A DNA stretch of 9,401 nt from Candidatus Omnitrophota bacterium. Lineage in GTDB: Bacteria > Omnitrophota > Gorgyraeia > Gygaellales > Profunditerraquicolaceae. This document shows, piece after piece, positions 9,001-9,401 of the stretch (position 1 is its first letter; every line of letters begins with the position of its first letter). The stretch is taken from NCBI GenBank assembly GCA_023247875.1, contig JAHFFQ010000019.1:4752-14152 (forward strand), given 5' to 3'. Made by a program: the position numbers and the translations under genes. Under the pieces are notes generated by a model that was given only the letters and a program-made list of their open reading frames with translations, had not been told where the DNA came from and searched no databases.

Positions 9001-9401
9001 CCGAAGGGGCGCTGGATTATGATTCCGCGCTGGCTTTATTAAAAGAAAAGCAATTTGATCTCATAGTCGCAGATGAGGAGAGCGGCAAAGAGCTCTTAAG
9101 ATTGTTTACAGAGGAAGGCAGAATAACTCCTTTTGTTATTGTCAGTACTAATATCGATAAGAGCAGAGGCCTGATCAAAAACGCTGACCCTAAGCAACAA
9201 ATTGTTTTTGTAGATACATCCTATTTAGAAGATGATTTGCTACAAAGTATAATAGATGTTTTACCCAGGGATGCGATCATGGCCGCCGAAAGCCCAATTG
9301 GCGAAGATACCGGCTGGTTATTGCAGGCAAGGGAAGCGATGAGGGGCATGACGTTAGGCCAATTAAAAGCGTGGGTAAGGGGTCAAGCAAAAGAAAGGAT
9401 G
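1..9401 (+). CDS. Giant multidomain membrane protein, internal fragment (open at both ends)
   Basis: One frame, first full codon at base 3, has no stop across the whole window (3,133 codons). Neither start nor stop is present, so the full protein is larger. Seen in order: Pro-rich N-side and membrane helix, tandem repeat, membrane hairpin, amidoligase-like domain, duplicated helical module, membrane helix, two LysM-like modules, membrane helix, coiled coil, TPR-like repeats, second coiled coil, membrane helix, unrecognised domain, three membrane helices, HExxxH domain, two hydrophobic segments, and receiver-like domain. Linkers are rich in Pro, Ala, Glu and Gln. Most of the frame shows natural protein composition; the exceptions are 1503-1880, which looks out of frame, and possibly 1078-1203. 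Giant membrane proteins of this style are known in Omnitrophota and some other uncultured or predatory bacteria; the role as an envelope scaffold or effector is inference. An alternative is two adjacent genes whose boundary near 1500-1880 is hidden because the frame happens to stay open. Confidence 0.9.
3..152 (+). other. Pro-rich stretch and first membrane helix of the giant protein
   Basis: The visible chain begins with a Pro/Val/Ala-rich segment (PIIPPVTPPVVPSAAPEP), then a Trp-flanked, strongly hydrophobic helix encoded at 99-152 (core VTLAVIAIAIILSIIIY), followed by Lys-containing residues (KSIKAGKQ). The basic residues on the C-terminal side suggest that side is cytoplasmic by the positive-inside rule, but other helices in the chain make the overall topology uncertain. 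An ATG at 60-62 lies just before the helix. It has no clear Shine-Dalgarno sequence and the frame is open upstream, so I treat it as internal rather than as a gene start. Confidence 0.75.
191..417 (+). repeat. In-frame tandem repeat, two near-identical copies, 129-base period
   Basis: Bases 191-288 recur at 320-417, offset 129 bases (43 codons). The first 84 bases are identical, and only two mismatches occur over 98 bases (275/404 and 283/412). The encoded repeat is Ala/Pro/Glu-rich, beginning EQAPKPQARPADDGAIAVEA and continuing to DASAKPV. Because the period is a multiple of three, the reading frame is preserved. The near identity points to recent duplication or ongoing homogenisation, and copy number could vary between strains or be collapsed in assembly. 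The unit reads as a flexible acidic linker after the first membrane helix. Confidence 0.95.
418..1205 (+). other. Acidic linker and helical region of unknown function in the giant protein
   Basis: The first part (418-590) continues the acidic Glu/Val/Ala-rich linker. From about 574 to 760 the chain looks alpha-helical, with segments such as GLELLTRQVRIGELIKQVQQ that have amphipathic spacing. A polar, Gln/Asn/Ser-rich spacer follows, then another region with likely helices (858-1080; LEERLGYSG, SIVTSTKRLGSTLKEAIKKW). After 1080 the giant frame becomes Gly/Asp/Ser-rich (GRIEGAGDPVSASPVGRDQA), which is either linker or the shadow of a short frame-1 ORF (1075-1206). I recognise no family. Confidence 0.6.
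1075..1206 (+). CDS. Possible nested 43-residue helical peptide (frame 1)
   Basis: ATG at 1075 opens a 43-codon frame ending in TAA at 1204-1206, overlapping the giant gene in another frame. GGAGG lies at 1066-1070, four bases before the ATG. That is a little close, but it is a good Shine-Dalgarno core. The peptide starts MLNLQEKMSLQEFREELKAL and is rich in Leu, Glu, Gln and Arg with heptad-like hydrophobic spacing, so it would form an amphipathic helix. Against it, the giant frame here has many G-first codons typical of genuine coding and reads as a plausible Gly/Asp linker, so this ORF may be fortuitous. I recognise no family. It was too short for routine ORF listing. Confidence 0.25.
   Translation: MLNLQEKMSLQEFREELKALETQYLLRRLEEIRQVGMDAMLAA
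1215..1331 (+). other. Two-helix membrane hairpin of the giant protein
   Basis: Two hydrophobic stretches lie back to back. The first is encoded at about 1215-1265 (FYTGFLFIATGLATIAYG) and the second at 1275-1331 (LIGLIPLGFIINFALLILL), separated by a very short Gly/Asn turn. This is the pattern of a tight membrane hairpin that brings the chain back to the side it came from. The following segment (KVEANAPNEPNELGATVV) is soluble and Asn/Pro-rich. No catalytic residues are evident, and anchoring is the likely role. Confidence 0.75.
1505..1575 (+). promoter_or_regulatory. Long GC-rich hairpin upstream of the nested ORF, apex complementary to its Shine-Dalgarno
   Basis: Outer arms TTTGTTGTT (1505-1513) and AACAACAAA (1567-1575) pair perfectly. 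They continue inward, across a bulged G at 1514, through 1515-1529 with 1552-1566 (GC-rich with three G-U pairs). An inner hairpin CACCT/AGGTG (1530-1534/1540-1544) closes a CCTCC loop. The apical bases 1530-1537 (CACCTCCT) are the exact complement of AGGAGGTG at 1589-1596. The RNA could therefore fold on itself or sequester the ribosome site, which is a mutually exclusive arrangement seen in translational control. No T-run follows, so it is not a typical intrinsic terminator. A regulatory role is inference; the pairing is read directly from the sequence. Confidence 0.5.
1588..1596 (+). promoter_or_regulatory. Consensus Shine-Dalgarno site for the ORF at 1601
   Basis: AAGGAGGTG matches the extended complement of the 16S rRNA 3' end over nine bases, with six bases between GGAGG and the ATG at 1601. 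It is the strongest ribosome site I saw in the window. It is internal to the giant open frame, where such a site would not be needed. Confidence 0.7.
1601..1882 (+). CDS. Small 93-residue protein of unknown function, in another frame within the giant ORF
   Basis: ATG at 1601 with a nine-base consensus Shine-Dalgarno; TAA at 1880-1882. The protein begins MAPIKFSELVFDHIVEFSKD and ends HIPVYRINGANGERPQ, with balanced hydrophobic, acidic and basic residues and predicted alternating strand/helix. I recognise no family and see no signal peptide or membrane helix. Codons in this frame show strong purine-first, pyrimidine-last periodicity and favour C-ending codons (ATC, CTC, GAC, AAC). The giant gene instead uses many TTA, ATA and AGA codons. 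The giant frame over the same bases reads as Leu/Ser/Thr-rich nonsense-like sequence, so this frame is probably the true coding one here. Upstream, frame 2 stays open back to a TAA at 1457-1459, and the region from about 1485 also looks coding (Gly/Pro/Thr-rich). The segment could therefore alternatively be part of the giant protein, displaced by two compensating frameshifts. Confidence 0.55.
   Translation: MAPIKFSELVFDHIVEFSKDHTIFAAAKNGDGHLRLFLINEANGHVYTRNGRADSWEELFGADISAVIGCIDAARTKHIPVYRINGANGERPQ
1953..2640 (+). other. Amidoligase-like domain (Amidoligase_2 / glutamine-synthetase-like ligase fold)
   Basis: Three landmarks appear in family order. FGFELEF (2004-2024) matches the first strand with its acidic Glu-x-Glu pair. 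VHMHISR (2259-2279) is the His-x-His strand. TRMGTIEIKIISGLLN (2484-2531) matches the characteristic T-(V/I)-E-(F/I)-(R/K) strand followed by a GTLN-like turn and a long helix. Amidoligases of this group use ATP to join a carboxylate to an amine and are predicted to act on peptides, wall precursors or small metabolites. The Arg usual in the last motif is Lys here, which may be tolerated. The domain sits between membrane segments in a giant chain, an unusual setting that suggests a locally tethered enzyme acting on envelope material. Assignment is by motif recognition only; substrate unknown. Confidence 0.6.
2829..3248 (+). other. Duplicated helical module in the giant protein
   Basis: Two stretches of about 45 residues resemble each other. 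One starts QTYEQFGLGLLYKG (2829 on) and ends ILKQLAQDLVNA (to 2963). The other starts AEYVEFGLAILYYA (3111 on) and ends VLRRLAQDIARA (to about 3248). The shared pattern is Y-x-x-F-G-L-x-[LI]-L-Y at the start and [IV]-L-[KR]-[QR]-L-A-Q-D-[LI] at the end, both helical. The copies are separated by about 49 residues of Glu/Ala-rich sequence. This is an old internal duplication, visible at protein but not at DNA level. Family not recognised; a packing or oligomerisation role is a guess. Confidence 0.6.
3249..3614 (+). other. Charged helical linker before a membrane helix
   Basis: Glu/Ala/Arg-rich helical sequence (AEEEAVNNARKQAAKQEFNE and beyond) passes into a mixed region with a DAxTRDDIISAIRQADTKRL-like stretch, then SRRFVVDPSTGLINYNKS, which could form a short beta hairpin. 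It ends in TTWQRIKQNK, a basic approach to the next membrane helix, consistent with this side being cytoplasmic. No motif identifies a family. Confidence 0.5.
3615..3662 (+). other. Membrane helix preceding the LysM-like modules
   Basis: Sixteen uninterrupted hydrophobic residues (IVIIIVLLIALLAGIY) are preceded by Lys/Arg-rich sequence and followed by RGCGEQ. The basic N-side favours cytoplasm-in, outside-out orientation, which would place the downstream LysM-like modules outside the cytoplasmic membrane. The helix at 6231-6278 has a very similar composition and a similar exit (IFRGDS). Confidence 0.85.
3741..4166 (+). other. Two LysM-like modules, probably outside the cytoplasmic membrane
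   Basis: The first module carries LVRALANKIGVDADLIYQIN followed by PGLKGSALKKDMRINLPLP. This fits the LysM pattern of helix, short loop, helix, Asn-Pro, then a strand ending in a basic/Gly-type turn and [IL]-x-[LI]-P. The second (3981-4166) has WPEDIASCLYWAGEHF, WQEVRKHNPQLEG and VIIVHPGEVIRVPVRV, again helix, N-P-x-L, then G-E-x-I-x-V-P. LysM domains bind N-acetylglucosamine in peptidoglycan or chitin. The pair sits between two membrane helices (3615-3662 and 4254-4298), so this loop would face the wall if the topology guess is right. Both copies are divergent, and the N-terminal strand of each is hard to place. Confidence 0.55.
4254..4298 (+). other. Membrane helix after the LysM-like modules
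   Basis: FALFTAIFAGLYWLL (15 residues, aromatic-rich) is followed by a strongly basic tract, RKLGTGKKSG. By the positive-inside rule the chain returns to the cytoplasm here, which makes the LysM-like region an external loop of about 200 residues. The helix is somewhat short. Confidence 0.75.
4299..4553 (+). other. Pro/Ala/Glu linker and basic helical segment
   Basis: After a basic anchor (RKLGTGKKSG) comes a low-complexity Pro/Ala/Glu linker (4325-4420; PAPAEVAAPEAEPVQEAPAE). A helical Trp/Arg-rich segment follows (MELRGWINSAWKYVKD, IARVRGYLRDRMAERAW) that leads straight into the coiled coil. The linker composition resembles that at 170-540 after the first membrane helix. Confidence 0.6.
4554..4859 (+). 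other. Coiled-coil module, copy 1
   Basis: About 102 residues extremely rich in Gln and Glu, starting AYQEEQASWLQLEQERKAGK and ending EELEALQELED, with heptad-like placement of Leu, Ile and Trp. A homologous copy follows at 5628-5921, with the same order of landmarks: AYQxEQAxWLQLEQER, then a Trp in xAWxxH, then QxWxxxxE, then a Glu-rich end (QEELEALQELE versus REEQEALEELE). The first 36 bases of the match (4566-4601 versus 5643-5678) differ at only four positions. Probable role is dimerisation or a rigid spacer next to the TPR-like region. Confidence 0.8.
4914..5189 (+). other. Helical segment with a hydrophobic patch ahead of the TPR-like region
   Basis: Helical sequence (SELIKAARVLRKEFNS, LNEQMVNLEAARDELV) is followed by TAGIFLRGIILLVFARAEIA (5091-5150). 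This last stretch is hydrophobic but contains two Arg and a Glu, so it is more likely an amphipathic helix or a buried TPR-capping helix than a membrane span. The basic GKRIARAHR follows immediately. Confidence 0.5.
5190..5580 (+). other. TPR-like helical repeats
   Basis: About three tetratricopeptide-type units. Unit 1 contains AEKSLKEGDLDRATQILRDY. Unit 2 contains NIYAWKLLGLTYQREGLHEQ then AIAAFNQCLNEIL. Unit 3 contains YLYIAEAYVAMDDYTSALAA then YQEALKWVP. Key TPR positions are visible: W/L-G-x-x-Y in helix A, A-x-x-A-[FY] in helix B, and a Pro at the unit end. TPR arrays bind peptides or partner proteins. Placed between two copies of one coiled coil, this region reads as a protein-docking platform. 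Confidence 0.8.
5628..5921 (+). other. Coiled-coil module, copy 2
   Basis: Second copy of the module at 4554-4859, starting QAYQREQAAWLQLEQERETS, with EAAWTQH, KEQLWRDNEQ and REEQEALEELEARG in matching order. The start is conserved at DNA level; the middle has diverged, with an insertion around EEGRVVIDTAPS. The offset between copies is about 1,077 bases, a multiple of three. The pair brackets the TPR-like repeats, so the coils might fold back on each other to present the TPR region; that is inference. Confidence 0.75.
5922..6230 (+). other. Charged helical region before a membrane helix
   Basis: The coiled-coil character continues (ETETQLQLNIETRRGIEIEL), then a more compact helical stretch (MPVEEIEAMRIALIEKVQAS, RKEFLVSLINRGIEQLLAGK), then a polar linker up to the membrane helix. 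No family signature was seen. Confidence 0.5.
6231..6278 (+). other. Membrane helix after the coiled-coil/TPR block
   Basis: IIIYLALVIMALLAIF, 16 hydrophobic residues, preceded by KFYGYTK and followed by RGDSVKQATK. It resembles the helix at 3615-3662 (same Ile-rich start, the same xALLAxx core and an aromatic-Arg-Gly exit), which suggests the two anchors share origin or a common constraint. It is followed by a Pro/Gln-rich linker (6310-6420). Confidence 0.85.
6420..7640 (+). other. Large domain of unrecognised family in the giant protein
   Basis: About 400 residues. The first half is mostly helical and Tyr/Leu-rich (AFNVVIKLNELHDVHQ, LSDRNLYYLFAAHKSLSL, GWTFDLLYYEMLSRI, RYKRHVWAIGQDN). The second half alternates strands and helices: GFGFGKNCIILERKR, RVIIADMQTSARISG, KYIGTYIIDDHSN, QAIICPISCVVSKFNFFVY, then helices with Arg/Lys. 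No nucleotide-binding loop, metal site or known catalytic triad is evident. Cys residues (7156-7158, 7341-7356) are few. It lies between two membrane regions and, by the topology guess, could be outside the membrane. I do not recognise it. Confidence 0.5.
7686..7747. repeat. Imperfect palindrome inside the coding frame
   Basis: GTAATGGG (7686-7693) pairs perfectly with CCCATTAC (7740-7747). Inner pairs are GCGG (7701-7704) with CCGC (7729-7732) and CCCT (7708-7711) with AGGG (7718-7721), the last closing an ACCTCC loop. In the giant protein it encodes a low-complexity Ala/Pro/Arg segment (MGNRAAALPPGRPTAVLPIT). A GC-rich palindrome in a linker could be a small dispersed repeat that settled where it does not harm folding. 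Like the hairpin at 1505-1575, its apex carries CCTCC. Confidence 0.5.
7860..8078 (+). other. Cluster of three membrane helices
   Basis: AGFVIALGLFGLGHILTIAG (7863-7922) and VIAGPLLYILGAAMTVLKIY (7926-7985) are almost contiguous and Gly-rich, as in tightly packed helices. Basic KIYKSWSRKNPG follows, pointing to the cytoplasmic side. A third helix, LLVIFVILFALFY (8037-8078), leads into the soluble part carrying HExxxH. With odd helix count after the basic loop, that soluble part would be extracytoplasmic. Confidence 0.8.
8110..8750 (+). other. Metalloprotease-like domain with HExxxH motif
   Basis: After the membrane cluster a soluble domain contains LVHEGGAHGRD (8523-8555), in which His-Glu-x-x-x-His is encoded at 8529-8546. 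A Glu pair follows about 17 residues later in LEEQLTAL (8592-8615) and could supply the third metal ligand. Before it, GWFNPGGAAIRINLG (8349-8393) looks like a strand and edge segment of the kind preceding the active helix of zinc peptidases. Canonical zincins have HExxH; a six-residue HExxGH form is known in dipeptidyl peptidase III (M49), but I see no wider similarity to that family. It could be a catalytic variant, a degenerate relative or coincidence. If active, it would probably act outside the cytoplasmic membrane. Confidence 0.4.
8760..8905 (+). other. Two hydrophobic segments flanking the receiver-like domain
   Basis: ILILAVVLVLMNF (8760-8798) is a short but strongly hydrophobic stretch followed by FRRID. 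YLLSLIGSSSSAIAVLPLGAM (8835-8897) is a weaker one, rich in Ser and Gly. At least the first probably spans or dips into the membrane, which would carry the chain from the HExxxH domain back to the cytoplasm, where a receiver domain would be expected. Confidence 0.5.
8931..9280 (+). other. Degenerate response-regulator receiver-like domain
   Basis: The CheY-type pattern is clear. LVVDAHPAIRDLIREILKEA (8931-8990) gives strand 1 and helix 1. EYDTEGALDYDSALALLKEK follows. FDLIVADEES carries the expected phosphoacceptor Asp at 9072-9074, FVIVS supplies the conserved Ser at 9144, and a final helix contains EDDLLQSIIDVL. Two hallmark residues are changed: the acidic pair after strand 1 is Asp-Ala (8940-8945) instead of Asp-Asp, and the strand-5 Lys is Asp (FVDTS, 9213-9215). 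Metal-dependent phosphorylation is therefore doubtful, and this is likely a pseudo-receiver used for protein contact. The chain continues past it (SPIGEDTGWLLQAREAMRGM), so it is not C-terminal. Confidence 0.7.

Noticed and set aside
1..9401. tRNA, rRNA, CRISPR array, insertion sequence or integrase
   Set aside because: No conserved RNA motifs, no regularly spaced short repeats and no transposase or recombinase motifs were seen on either strand.

Overview
The dominant fact about this window is one reading frame (+ strand, codons starting at base 3) that runs from the left edge to the right edge without a stop: 3,133 consecutive sense codons, open at both ends. The window therefore lies inside a single giant gene whose start, stop, promoter and terminator are all outside it. 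The translation is a mosaic of membrane anchors, charged or Pro/Ala/Glu-rich linkers, coiled coils and compact domains. Giant multidomain membrane proteins of this kind are known from uncultured bacteria, notably Omnitrophota. That phylum is my best guess from architecture and from the moderate base composition; nothing here (no rRNA, no marker gene) proves it.

Layout of the giant polypeptide, left to right: Pro-rich stretch and first membrane helix (3-152); acidic linker with a near-identical 129-base-period repeat (191-417); helical and linker region (418-1205); a two-helix membrane hairpin (1215-1331); an anomalous segment (about 1485-1882) where coding character moves to another frame; an amidoligase-like ligase domain (about 1953-2640); a duplicated helical module (2829-3248); a membrane helix (3615-3662); two LysM-like modules (3741-4166); a membrane helix (4254-4298); a Gln/Glu-rich coiled coil (4554-4859); a TPR-type helical repeat region (5190-5580); a second copy of the coiled coil (5628-5921); a membrane helix (6231-6278); a large domain I do not recognise (about 6420-7640); three membrane helices (7860-8078); a domain with an HExxxH metalloprotease-like motif (about 8110-8750); two more hydrophobic segments (8760-8905); and a degenerate response-regulator receiver-like domain (8931-9280).

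As a hypothesis, this is a multi-pass envelope protein that joins wall-contact modules (LysM-like), a possible peptide or wall-modifying enzyme (amidoligase-like), a possible peptidase, and protein-interaction scaffolds (TPR, coiled coils) in one chain. The receiver-like tail suggests a sensory or docking role at a cytoplasmic end.

The strangest part is 1485-1882. The giant frame stays open there but reads like an out-of-frame translation, while frame 2 has strong coding periodicity and encodes a 93-residue protein (1601-1882). That small frame is preceded by a textbook Shine-Dalgarno sequence and, just upstream, by a long hairpin whose apex carries an 8-base complement of it. Either a small gene is nested inside the giant gene, or two compensating frameshifts (biological or assembly-made) bracket the segment. 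No tRNA, rRNA, CRISPR array, transposase or integrase was seen, and no convincing minus-strand gene.
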